Assembly: GCF_001542405.1 (NCBI RefSeq)
Contig: NZ_LNCD01000088.1
Location: 1-64,000, forward strand
Direction: 5' to 3'
DNA length: 64,000 nucleotides
Origin: Rhizobium altiplani
GTDB taxonomy: Bacteria > Pseudomonadota > Alphaproteobacteria > Rhizobiales > Rhizobiaceae
The stretch's first letter is position 1, and each line of letters opens with the position of its first letter. The notes below the pieces were generated by a model. That model was not told where the DNA came from. It worked only from the letters and a program-made list of their open reading frames with translations, and made no database searches. Below, in pieces: positions 25,795 through 34,107 of this stretch. Made by a program: the position numbers and the translations under genes.

Positions 25795-27341
25795 GCATCG
25801 TACGCGACACGCCTCTTCCCCAGGCTGGCAAGGCCGTCGGCATCCAGACGCTCGACATGACGATGCGGTTTGCCAGCTTCACGGCGCTCGACCACGTATC
25901 GATCGATATCCCGGCCGGAACCTTCCATGCGCTCCTCGGCGAGAACGGCGCCGGCAAGTCAACGCTCGTCAAGTGCATCATGGGCTTCTACCATCAAACC
26001 TCGGGTTCGCTCTCGGTCGATGGGCGCGAAGTGGCGATCGCCTCTCCCAGGGATGCGGCAACCTATGGGCTCGGCATGGTCTACCAGCATTTCACGCTGG
26101 TGCCGTCGCTGACGGGCGCGGAAAACCTCGTCATCAGCCGGGCTGCCGTGCCCGCGGTGATCAACTGGGTCAAGGAGCGTAGGGACCTTGCAGCCTTCAT
26201 GGAGCACATGCCGTTCAAGATTCCGCTCGATCGCCCCGTCAGCGAGCTGGCCGCCGGCGAAAAGCAGAAGCTCGAAATCGTCAAGCAGCTCTATCTCGGC
26301 CGCAGTTTTCTGGTGCTCGACGAACCGACATCCGTGCTGACGCCAGCCGAGGCGGACGAAATGCTCGGACTGGTGCGCGGCATGACGGATCGCGGCGAGC
26401 TGACCGTCCTGATGATCTCACACAAGTTCCATGAGGTGACGAAGTTCGCCGACGCAGTTTCGATCCTGCGGCGCGGCAAGCTGGTCGGCGGCGGCGGGGT
26501 CGGCCAGCTGTCGACCTCAGAGATGGCGGCGATGATGATTGGCGACGTCAAGCTCGCCCAGCTCGACACACGCGTGCCAGTGTCTGAGATGGCAAAGCCT
26601 GTTCTCAAGGTGGAAAAGGTCAAGGCACCGGATCGCTCGGGGTTGAAAACCATTGAGATCGAGACGCTGACGGTTCGCTCCGGCGAAATCGTCGGGATCG
26701 CCGGCATATCGGGCAGCGGCCAGAAAGAGCTGACGGAGATCCTGGCCGGCCAGCGGCCGACCGAGGCGGGCAGCGTGCTTGTCAACGGCGACGCCTACGG
26801 CGCGACACGGCCCGAAACGCGCCGGAACAATGTGCGCTTCATTCCCGAGGAGCCTCTTCAGAATGCCTGCGCGCCGCGCATGACCGTCAGCGAGAATATT
26901 GCCTTCCGTACATTCGATCTCAAAAGCGACGGAAAAGATGCGATATGGCTCAACAAGGGCAGGATGAAGAAGCGGGCGACGGATCTGATCGCCGATTTCA
27001 AGGTCAGGACCGCCTCCTCCGCCTCGCCGATCGCAGCCCTTTCCGGCGGCAATGTGCAACGCGCGGTGCTGGCGCGTGAATTGACTGGCGAGGTCGATCT
27101 CCTGATCGTTTCCAACCCGTGCTTCGGCCTCGATTTTTCGGCTGTGGCGGAAATCCGTGCTCGCATCATGAGGGCGCGCAACTCCGGAGCTGCCGTGCTG
27201 CTGCTGTCGGAGGATCTCGACGAACTGTTGGAGATGTCCGACCGGATCATGGTCATCTCGGACGGCAAGCTGGTCTACGAAACCCCGGCGCGCGCGGCCG
27301 ATATCTCGGTCATCGGCGCGCATATGGCAGGACATCACTGA
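25791..27341 (+). CDS. ABC transporter ATP-binding protein (BMP/sugar type, two NBDs)
   Basis: 516-residue ATPase with two nucleotide-binding domains of the RbsA/YufO type. NBD1 has Walker A GENGAGKSTLVK, the Q-loop VYQHFTLVPSLT, a weak signature LAAGEKQKLEIV, and Walker B FLVLDEPTSVLT. NBD2 is degenerate as usual in this family: Walker A GISGSGQKELTE lacks the Lys-Thr, the signature is LSGGNVQRAVLAREL, and the Walker B region is LLIVSNPCFGLD without the Glu. GTG start at 25791 overlaps the atzD stop (GTGA). It energises the permeases at 20939 and 22066. Confidence 0.92.
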   Translation: MSIVRDTPLPQAGKAVGIQTLDMTMRFASFTALDHVSIDIPAGTFHALLGENGAGKSTLVKCIMGFYHQTSGSLSVDGREVAIASPRDAATYGLGMVYQHFTLVPSLTGAENLVISRAAVPAVINWVKERRDLAAFMEHMPFKIPLDRPVSELAAGEKQKLEIVKQLYLGRSFLVLDEPTSVLTPAEADEMLGLVRGMTDRGELTVLMISHKFHEVTKFADAVSILRRGKLVGGGGVGQLSTSEMAAMMIGDVKLAQLDTRVPVSEMAKPVLKVEKVKAPDRSGLKTIEIETLTVRSGEIVGIAGISGSGQKELTEILAGQRPTEAGSVLVNGDAYGATRPETRRNNVRFIPEEPLQNACAPRMTVSENIAFRTFDLKSDGKDAIWLNKGRMKKRATDLIADFKVRTASSASPIAALSGGNVQRAVLARELTGEVDLLIVSNPCFGLDFSAVAEIRARIMRARNSGAAVLLLSEDLDELLEMSDRIMVISDGKLVYETPARAADISVIGAHMAGHH

Positions 27342-28009
27342 TGGCAGACATCAAGGCACAACCTTTTGCCTTTCCGGCCAGGCCCGACCAACTGGCGCTG
27401 ATCGTCATCGACATGCAGCGTGACTTTGCCGAGCCAGGCGGTTTCGGCGCAAGCCTCGGCAACGATGTCAGCCGCATCACCAGGATTATTCCCGACGTCA
27501 AACGGTTGATTGAGGGATTTCGCGAGGCCGGCCTGCCTGTCATTCACACCATGGAGTGCCACAAGCCGGATCTTTCCGATCTGCCTCCCGCCAAGCGCAA
27601 CCGCGGCGCTCCAACCCTTCGGATCGGCGATGACGGGCCGATGGGGCGGATCTTGATTGCCGGAGAGGCTGGGACGGCGATCCTGGCGGAGCTCGCCCCC
27701 GTCGAGGGCGAAATCGTGATCGAGAAGCCGGGCAAAGGGGCATTTTACGCGACCGAACTCGGCGACATCTTGAAAGCGAGGGGCATCAGCCAGCTTGTCT
27801 TTGCCGGCGTCACAACCGAGGTCTGCGTTCAGACGACCATGCGCGAAGCCAATGATCGCGGATACGAATGCCTTCTCGCCGAAGAAGCTACCGAGAGCTA
27901 TTTTCCCGAGTTCAAGGATGCCGCCATCGCCATGATCCGCGCCCAGGGCGGGATCGTCGGATGGACTTCACATGTGGACGACATATTGGAGGCGATTGGT
28001 CATGCCTGA
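27341..28009 (+). CDS. isochorismatase-fold cysteine hydrolase, possible triuret/ureide hydrolase
   Basis: 222-residue paralogue of the biuret hydrolase in the same operon. Asp (LIVIDMQRDFAEPGG), Lys (IEKPGKGAFYAT) and Cys (TTEVCVQTTMREANDRG) of the catalytic triad are conserved, but it lacks the biuH N-terminal ADPYAWPYNGALRP segment and differs in the substrate-side loop (CHKPDLSDLPPAKRNRGAPT). Triuret hydrolase (TrtA) is a member of this superfamily linked to the same pathway, so that is the leading guess; a carboxybiuret or ureidoacrylate-type amide is another. It overlaps the ATPase gene by one base and the cupin by 8 bases. Confidence 0.8.
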   Translation: MADIKAQPFAFPARPDQLALIVIDMQRDFAEPGGFGASLGNDVSRITRIIPDVKRLIEGFREAGLPVIHTMECHKPDLSDLPPAKRNRGAPTLRIGDDGPMGRILIAGEAGTAILAELAPVEGEIVIEKPGKGAFYATELGDILKARGISQLVFAGVTTEVCVQTTMREANDRGYECLLAEEATESYFPEFKDAAIAMIRAQGGIVGWTSHVDDILEAIGHA

Positions 28010-28355
28010 GACTACACGCGAGCTTCTGACGCTAGGTGGCTGGAAAGAGCTGACTTTCTCTCCATTTCGTGAGGATGTTTCGATCCACTGGATCCGCCCT
28101 TTCGAAAACGATCAGCCGGGGGTCGCCCTTTTGAAATACGAGGCCGGGGCCTCCGTACCGCGGCATCGACACGAGGGGCTCGAAACCATCCTGGTCCTGG
28201 AAGGCACACAATCCGATGAGGCCGGCGACTACGGCCGCGGCAGCTACGTCGTGAATGCGGCTGGAACCGAGCATTCCGTGTGGAGTGACACCGGCTGCGT
28301 GGTGCTGATCCAATGGGATCGGCCCGTAAGGATACTGGAAGAGGAAATAGCATGA
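28002..28355 (+). CDS. small cupin-domain protein
   Basis: 117-residue single-cupin protein resembling the ChrR-type cupin sensor domain. The metal-binding cupin motif 1 is clear (YEAGASVPRHRHEGLETILVLEG, two His plus Glu), and motif 2 is GTEHSVWSDTGCVVLI with the later His. It overlaps its neighbours on both sides (8 and 4 bp), so it is co-translated with the amidases. No catalytic function can be assigned; it might stabilise, sense or bind an intermediate. Confidence 0.8.
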   Translation: MPETTRELLTLGGWKELTFSPFREDVSIHWIRPFENDQPGVALLKYEAGASVPRHRHEGLETILVLEGTQSDEAGDYGRGSYVVNAAGTEHSVWSDTGCVVLIQWDRPVRILEEEIA

Positions 28356-30181
28356 CCGGCGCACCGGCTTTCGACATCGCATCGCTGCACGCATTCTACG
28401 CTTTGGGTGGAACCCCCGACACGATCATTGGCCGGGTGTTTGCGCGCCTGGCCGAAGTCAACGATCCGGGTATCTTTCTTCACATCTCCGATCGCGAGGC
28501 GCTGCTTGCCGAAGTGGAAGCGCTGGGTCCGTTTGATGCCGAGGCCAAGCCGCTCTGGGGCATCCCCTTTGCCGTGAAGGACAACATCGATGTCGCCGGC
28601 ATGCCGACAACGGCTGCCTGCCCTGACTATTCCTATGTAGCGGCTGTTGATGCGACCGTCGTTCGCTTGCTCAAACAGGCCGGGGCCCTCGTCATCGGCA
28701 AAACAAACCTCGACCAGTTCGCCACGGGCCTCGTGGGCGTCCGCTCGCCCTACCCGATCCCTCGCAACGCCATCGACGCCAACCTCGTTCCCGGCGGTTC
28801 CAGCTCCGGCTCGGCCGTCGCCACCGCCCAAGGGATCGTCAGTTTCGCGCTCGGAACGGATACGGCCGGGTCCGGCCGTATCCCCGCAGGACTTAACAAC
28901 ATCGTCGGCCTCAAGCCGAGCGTCGGCGCCCTTTCGACAGCGGGGGTGATACCGGCCTGCCGCACGCTCGATTGTGTTTCCATATTTGCCCTTACCGTCG
29001 ATGATGCATGGCGTGTCTTCGACACCACCGCGCGCTACGACGCGGCGGATGCTTACTCGAAGGACATACCCGCATCCGGCTATGGTTCTCTTCCGCCGGT
29101 CCTGAGCATCGGGGTTCCTGCAAAGGCAGACCGCCGGTTCTTTGGCGACGCCACCATGGAGGCTTCGTATGAGAACGCGCTCGCGATGCTGACGATGCTC
29201 GGCCATCGCGTGGTCGAGGTGCCGTTCGGAGATTTCTACAAGGTTGCCAATCTGCTCTACGAAGGCGCCTGGGTGGCGGAACGCTATGCCGCGGTGAAGC
29301 CCTTCTTCGATGCCAACGAGGCAAGTTTCCATCCGGTCACACGCAAGATCTACGGTGGCGCGAAGGCGCTGAGCGCAGCCGATGCCTTCAATGGTCTCTA
29401 CGCACTTCAGGCTCTGAAGCAGACAGTGCAGCTGCTCATCGACGCTGTCGACGTCTTCTGTGTGCCGACGGCCCCGAGCCACTACACGCTGGCCGACCTC
29501 GCCGCCGAACCGATCCGCGAGAACTCGCGGCTTGGGACCTATACCAATTTCGTCAATCTGCTCGATATGTGCGGGATCGCCGTGCCGACTGGCAAGCGTG
29601 CCGACGGCCTCCCGGCGAGCGTGACCCTTTTGGCACCGTCCGGCCGGGATGGCCTGGCGGCGTCCCTTGCCCGAGAGATCCACCAAGCAGCCGGTGTCAG
29701 TCTGGGAGCGACAAGCTGGTCTCTGCCACCGGCTTTTCCGAAGCCGGCGAGAATTGATGAGGATGGGATGATCGATCTCGTTGTCGTCGGTGCGCATCTC
29801 TCCGGCATGCAACTAAACGTCCAACTGCGCGACCTCTACGCCGTTTTCTCTCGGCAGGCGCAGACATCGGATGCCTACAGGCTCTATGCCCTTGCCGGCC
29901 AGGTGCCCGCCAAGCCAGGGATGATCCGTGTCGAGGCCGGCAGAGGCGGCCGCATCGACGTGGAAGTCTGGCGCTTGACGCCCGCTGCCTTCGGGCAATT
30001 CGTGGCGGCAATACCCTCCCCTCTCGGAATTGGCTCAATCAGTCTGTCAGACGGAACTGTAGCAAAGGGCTTCCTTGTTGAGCCCGCAGGGATAACAGGG
30101 GCCACCGACATCACCAGCTATGGCGGCTGGCGCAACTATGTGGCGGCGGACACCGACCGGAGAGCGCGAAGCGCAGGCTGA
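28352..30181 (+). CDS. atzF: allophanate hydrolase
   Basis: 609-residue amidase-signature enzyme that hydrolyses allophanate, finally releasing ammonia and CO2. The Ser-cisSer-Lys triad is in GIPFAVKDNIDVAGM (Lys), PGGSSSGSAVATAQG and GTDTAGSGRIPAG. After about residue 455 it carries the separate C-terminal allophanate-hydrolase domain (LVVVGAHLSGMQLNVQL, YRLYALAGQVPAKPGMIRV, SYGGWRNYVA), which distinguishes AtzF/DUR-type enzymes from simple amidases. It is the last gene of the operon and overlaps the cupin by 4 bp. Confidence 0.94.
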   Translation: MTGAPAFDIASLHAFYALGGTPDTIIGRVFARLAEVNDPGIFLHISDREALLAEVEALGPFDAEAKPLWGIPFAVKDNIDVAGMPTTAACPDYSYVAAVDATVVRLLKQAGALVIGKTNLDQFATGLVGVRSPYPIPRNAIDANLVPGGSSSGSAVATAQGIVSFALGTDTAGSGRIPAGLNNIVGLKPSVGALSTAGVIPACRTLDCVSIFALTVDDAWRVFDTTARYDAADAYSKDIPASGYGSLPPVLSIGVPAKADRRFFGDATMEASYENALAMLTMLGHRVVEVPFGDFYKVANLLYEGAWVAERYAAVKPFFDANEASFHPVTRKIYGGAKALSAADAFNGLYALQALKQTVQLLIDAVDVFCVPTAPSHYTLADLAAEPIRENSRLGTYTNFVNLLDMCGIAVPTGKRADGLPASVTLLAPSGRDGLAASLAREIHQAAGVSLGATSWSLPPAFPKPARIDEDGMIDLVVVGAHLSGMQLNVQLRDLYAVFSRQAQTSDAYRLYALAGQVPAKPGMIRVEAGRGGRIDVEVWRLTPAAFGQFVAAIPSPLGIGSISLSDGTVAKGFLVEPAGITGATDITSYGGWRNYVAADTDRRARSAG

Positions 30182-30546
30182 TCAATCCCGGCGATTGTGG
30201 ATCGCAGAGCCGGGGAGTTCTCACTCATCTGTTACGGCAGCGCCAGCTGCCAAGATAACCGGCTGCGTTGCCACGACGCCAATGCGGTCGCTCTCTGGCT
30301 CCGTTTCTGAGGTAACCGCGGTCGGTTCAACCGGCAGCAATGATCTTGTGGCCATGGGCGCAGGTAAGCATGGAGGTCAGCAATTGCTGCGGAGCAACAA
30401 CGATTGCCACTTGCAATGTTTATAAAAATATCTATCACTAAACATCTTGCTAAACATGAGAGTTGAGGAGTTCATGTAGGCATTCTCGCAAATGGGTGAA
30501 CTTGCGCGGTCGGCGGGGAGCCGGCCTTTGGTTCTGGGAGGAACTT
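30182..30546. promoter_or_regulatory. 365-bp intergenic region with promoter of the dihydroxyacetone locus
   Basis: No credible gene is visible. After the atzF stop there is a weak stem TCCCGGC/GCCGGGGA. The segment 30404-30460 is AT-rich (TTGCCA, TTGCAA and TATAAAAATATC stretches) and contains a direct repeat TAAACAT-cttgc-TAAACAT, suitable for a promoter/operator controlling the downstream ABC/DHA kinase operon. The exact -35/-10 pair cannot be assigned with confidence. Confidence 0.35.
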
Positions 30547-31872
30547 ATGCAAAAGAAATCGAAAGCCCTTCTCGGGCTGGCCTCGGCGTTCATCATCTCG
30601 TCGGCGCTGCCCAATCTCGCCAAAGCCGACCAATTGACGCTCTGCTGGGCCGCATGGGATCCGGCAAACGCACTGGTCGAACTCTCCAAGGATTTCACCG
30701 CCAAAACCGGCACTGAAATGAAGTTCGAGTTCGTACCGTGGACGAGCTATGCAGACCGCTTCCTCAATGAACTGAACTCCCATGGCAAGCTCTGCGACCT
30801 GATCATCGGCGACAGCCAGTGGATCGGTGGCTCGGCTGAAAACGGCCACTACGTCAAGCTCAATGACTTCTTCGACAAGGAAGGCATCAAGATGGATGAC
30901 TTCGTGCCGGCGACGGTTGTCGGCTATTCGGAATGGCCGAAGAATACGCCGAACTATTGGGCGCTGCCCGCCATGGGCGACGTGGTCGGCTGGACCTACC
31001 GCAAGGACTGGTTCGAGCGGCCGGAACTGCAGAAGGAATTCAAGGCAAAGTATGGTCACGATCTCGCGGCGCCAAAGAGCTACGACGAGCTGAAGCAGAT
31101 CGCCGAGTTCTTCCAGAAGCGCGAGATCGATGGCAAGACCGTCTACGGCGCCTCGATCTATACGGAGCGCGGCTCTGAAGGCATCACGATGGGCGTGACC
31201 AACGTCCTCTATGATTGGGGCTTCCAGTACGACAACCCAGACAAGCCCTACGAGATGGAAGGCTTCGTCAATTCGCCCGATGCGGTCAAGGGACTGGAGT
31301 TCTACAAGGCGCTCTATGACTGCTGCACACCGCCCGGCAGCTCCAACGTCTACATGGTTGAATCCGCCGACGCCTTCAAGTCCGGCCAGGTGGCCATGCA
31401 GATGAACTTCGCCTTCACATGGCCGGGTCTCTACAAGGATGAGAAGGTCGGTGGCGACAAGATCGGCTTCTTCCCCAACCCGGCGGAAAAGAAACATTTC
31501 GCCCAGCTTGGCGGACAGGGTATCTCGGTCGTCTCATACTCCGACAAGAAGGACGCGGCGCTGCAGTACATCAAGTGGTTCGCCCAGCCTGAAGTGCAGG
31601 CCAAGTGGTGGCAGCTCGGCGGCTACTCGTGCCTCAAGTCAGTTGTGAACGCCCCGGACTTTGCGTCCAGCCAGCCATATGCCCAAGCATTCCTGGACTC
31701 GATGGCGATCGTCAAGGATTTCTGGGCCGAGCCGAGCTACGCAACCCTCCTGCAGGACATGCAGAAGCGCGTTCATAACTATGTCGTGGCTGGCAACGGC
31801 ACGGCTCAGGAGGCGCTCGATGGCCTCGTGAAAGACTGGACCGAAGTCTTCAAGGACGACGGCAAGATCTAG
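30547..31872 (+). CDS. ABC transporter substrate-binding protein, family 1 (sugar/polyol type)
   Basis: 441-residue periplasmic receptor. It has a cleavable signal peptide (KSKALLGLASAFIISSALPNLAKA) and a maltose-binding-type mature region (LTLCWAAWDPANALVELSKDF, LIIGDSQWIGG, YWALPAMGDVVGWTYRKDWF). GGGAGGAAC precedes the ATG at 30547. Because the operon encodes two dihydroxyacetone kinase systems, the ligand is probably dihydroxyacetone, glycerol or a related polyol (inference). Its two adjacent Cys in ALYDCCTPPG could form a disulfide with other Cys in the protein. Confidence 0.9.
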   Translation: MQKKSKALLGLASAFIISSALPNLAKADQLTLCWAAWDPANALVELSKDFTAKTGTEMKFEFVPWTSYADRFLNELNSHGKLCDLIIGDSQWIGGSAENGHYVKLNDFFDKEGIKMDDFVPATVVGYSEWPKNTPNYWALPAMGDVVGWTYRKDWFERPELQKEFKAKYGHDLAAPKSYDELKQIAEFFQKREIDGKTVYGASIYTERGSEGITMGVTNVLYDWGFQYDNPDKPYEMEGFVNSPDAVKGLEFYKALYDCCTPPGSSNVYMVESADAFKSGQVAMQMNFAFTWPGLYKDEKVGGDKIGFFPNPAEKKHFAQLGGQGISVVSYSDKKDAALQYIKWFAQPEVQAKWWQLGGYSCLKSVVNAPDFASSQPYAQAFLDSMAIVKDFWAEPSYATLLQDMQKRVHNYVVAGNGTAQEALDGLVKDWTEVFKDDGKI

Positions 31873-31905
31873 TGTCCGGCTGGACGCAAAACATTCTTGC
31901 CAGAA

Positions 31906-31940
31906 TGGCGGCCCGGATCGCCAAGACTGCCGGGCCGCCA
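31906..31940 (+). terminator. strong intercistronic hairpin after binding-protein gene
   Basis: An 11-bp perfect stem TGGCGGCCCGG (31906-31916) / CCGGGCCGCCA (31930-31940) with a 13-base loop follows the receptor stop by 33 bp. No U-tract is present. Such hairpins protect receptor mRNA and give it higher expression than the permeases. Its position also argues that the next gene starts downstream of it and not at 31872. Confidence 0.6.
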
Positions 31941-31973
31941 CGTGTCTCACATACGCAAAGACCAGGTGATATC

Positions 31974-32942
31974 TTGAACATTTCATCTTCCTCCATGGTC
32001 GAAAAGGCAGCTGACGCGACTGCGAGGGCGACGCCGATATCAGTCGCACGCCGTGTCCGAGGACTATCCGACCGAGCGATTGCCTGGTTGTTCATTGCAC
32101 CGGCCATCATCCTGCTTCTCGCCATCAACATCTTCCCGCTCATCTGGGCGATCTATCTGTCCTTCACGAACTATCGTGCCAACCGCCCGAATGCGCCTGT
32201 TCTGAACGTCGGATTTAGCAACTACCAGCGTGTCCTGAACGACCCCGATATCTGGCAGGCCATGCAGACGACGGCGCATTTCGTGTTTTGGACGATCCTG
32301 CTGCAGACGGTTATCGGCTTTACGCTCGCCTATCTGATCGATCGCAAGTTTCGTGGCCACGCCTTCTGGACGACGCTCATCCTGATACCGATGATGCTGT
32401 CTCCGGCTGTTGTCGGAAATTTCTGGCGCTTTCTCTACGAGCCGCAGATTGGTCTTTTCGCCTACGCGGTTTCGCTCATCACCGGCATTCCGACTGCCGA
32501 CATCCAGATGCTCGGCAGTGTCACGCTGGCGCCTTGGGCCATCATCATTGTCGATACCTGGATGTGGACGCCTTATGTCATGCTGATCTGCCTGGCGGGC
32601 CTGCGCTCCATCCCGGACTACATCTATGAGGCAGCCGAGGTCGACCGCGCCTCCCCATGGCGGCAATTCTGGTCGATCACCGTGCCGATGGCCCTGCCTT
32701 TCATCATGCTCGCCGTACTGTTCCGCGGCATCGAGAACTTCAAGATGTTCGACATGGTTACACTGTTGACGGGGGGTGGCCCGGGTTCGACCACCGAAGT
32801 GGCCTCGATCACCTTGAAGCGCACGGCCTTCGAGAGCTGGGCAACAGGTCGGGCCTCTGCCTTTGCCATCATACTCTTCGTTGCCGTGTTCGGCCTCGCC
32901 AACATCTACGTCAAGGCACTCAACAAGGTGAAGCAACGATGA
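31974..32942 (+). CDS. ABC transporter permease, MalF-like
   Basis: 322-residue inner-membrane permease with about six hydrophobic segments (AWLFIAPAIILLLAINIFPL, TILIPMMLSPAVVGNF-type helix). The EAA loop is IYEAAEVDRASPWRQFWSIT with the conserved Gly replaced by Arg (EAAxxDxA). A TTG at 31974 has AGGTGAT before it and is the preferred start; ATG at 31995 is the alternative, and an in-frame extension to 31872 would run through the hairpin. Its stop overlaps the next permease by 4 bp. Confidence 0.88.
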   Translation: MNISSSSMVEKAADATARATPISVARRVRGLSDRAIAWLFIAPAIILLLAINIFPLIWAIYLSFTNYRANRPNAPVLNVGFSNYQRVLNDPDIWQAMQTTAHFVFWTILLQTVIGFTLAYLIDRKFRGHAFWTTLILIPMMLSPAVVGNFWRFLYEPQIGLFAYAVSLITGIPTADIQMLGSVTLAPWAIIIVDTWMWTPYVMLICLAGLRSIPDYIYEAAEVDRASPWRQFWSITVPMALPFIMLAVLFRGIENFKMFDMVTLLTGGGPGSTTEVASITLKRTAFESWATGRASAFAIILFVAVFGLANIYVKALNKVKQR

Positions 32943-33892
32943 GCTCCGTCACCTCAGCCCATTCCGTCGTCGAACCGAGCCGGGCCAACAAGCGGATCGC
33001 CGGCACCATCGTGATCCTCTACGCCCTGATCACCATGATCCCGCTCGTCTGGATCTTCCTGACCAGCATCAAGTCTCCGCCGGACTCCATCAGCTATCCT
33101 CCGAAGATCATCTTCACACCGACGCTGGAAGGCTACTGCAACCTCCTGACAACAAGGACGCGGCAAACGCCGGAATACATCGCCTCCCTGCCCGCGCCGA
33201 CAGGCACCTGCGACGAGGTCACCCGCAAGCGCAACATGGTGATCGCCGGTCCCTCGAATTTCCTGCCGCGCTTTGCCAACTCGCTGGTGATTGCCTTCGG
33301 CTCGACATTCCTGGCCGTCTCATTGGGAACGCTGGCCGCCTATGGCTTCTCGCGTTTCAGGGTCCCCCTTGCCGACGACCTGTTGTTCTTCATCCTGTCG
33401 ACCCGCATGATGCCGCCGATCGCCGTCGCCATCCCAATCTATCTCATGTACCGGGAGCTTGGTCTTTCCGACACGGCGCTGGGCATGATCCTGCTTTACA
33501 CCGCGGTCAACGTCTCTCTTGCAGTCTGGCTCCTGAAGGGCTTCATAGACGAGATCCCGCGGGAGTACGAGGAGGCTGCGATGATCGATGGCTACACGCG
33601 GCTGCAGGCTTTCTGGAAAGTCGTCCTGCCGCAAGCAACGACCGGCATTGCCGCCACCGCGATCTTCTGTCTGATCTTTGCCTGGAACGAGTATGCCTTT
33701 GCGGCGCTACTGACATCGGGCGAAGCCCAGACGGCACCGCCCTTCATTCCGACCATTATCGGCGAAGGCGGTCAGGACTGGCCGGCGGTCGCGGCGGGAA
33801 CAACGATCTTCCTGATCCCGATCCTCGTCTTCACCATTCTCCTGCGCAAGCAGCTCTTGCGTGGCATCACCTTCGGAGCGGTCCGCAAATGA
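32939..33892 (+). CDS. ABC transporter permease, MalG-like
   Basis: 317-residue second permease. It has an N-terminal membrane helix (IAGTIVILYALITMIPLVWIF), a periplasmic insertion of about 50 residues rich in Thr and Cys, and the canonical EAA loop IPREYEEAAMIDGYTRLQAFW. The C-terminus RGITFGAVRK is the usual MalG-type ending (RGLTxGAVKG). It overlaps both neighbours by 4 bp. Confidence 0.92.
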   Translation: MSSVTSAHSVVEPSRANKRIAGTIVILYALITMIPLVWIFLTSIKSPPDSISYPPKIIFTPTLEGYCNLLTTRTRQTPEYIASLPAPTGTCDEVTRKRNMVIAGPSNFLPRFANSLVIAFGSTFLAVSLGTLAAYGFSRFRVPLADDLLFFILSTRMMPPIAVAIPIYLMYRELGLSDTALGMILLYTAVNVSLAVWLLKGFIDEIPREYEEAAMIDGYTRLQAFWKVVLPQATTGIAATAIFCLIFAWNEYAFAALLTSGEAQTAPPFIPTIIGEGGQDWPAVAAGTTIFLIPILVFTILLRKQLLRGITFGAVRK

Positions 33893-34104
33893 CCCACCTC
33901 GTAGAAACACCGCGCCGCCCACCTCGCCCGAAGCGCCCGTTCTTTCTGCGTCGCGGTCCAATGGAAAATATTGCAACCGCGTTGATTGCCATCGGCTTCC
34001 TCATGCTCTTCCAGCCATTCCTGTTGGTGCTCTACACCTACTCGCTGGTGACGCTGCTTGCGGGCACGGCCATGTTCATCATCGTCTCGAAGTTTCCGGA
34101 GTGA
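33889..34104 (+). CDS. small membrane protein in ABC operon
   Basis: 71-residue protein: a basic, Pro-rich N-terminus (PRRPPRPKRPFFLRRG) followed by two hydrophobic segments (ATALIAIGFLMLFQPFLLVLY and SLVTLLAGTAMFIIVS). It is translationally coupled to the MalG-type permease (4-bp overlap) and ends four bases before the first ATPase. Small membrane proteins occur at the same place in rhizobial glycerol-type ABC operons, but this sequence is not recognisably the same family. Possibly an accessory transporter subunit; function unknown. Confidence 0.75.
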   Translation: MTHLVETPRRPPRPKRPFFLRRGPMENIATALIAIGFLMLFQPFLLVLYTYSLVTLLAGTAMFIIVSKFPE

Positions 34105-34107
34105 GCC

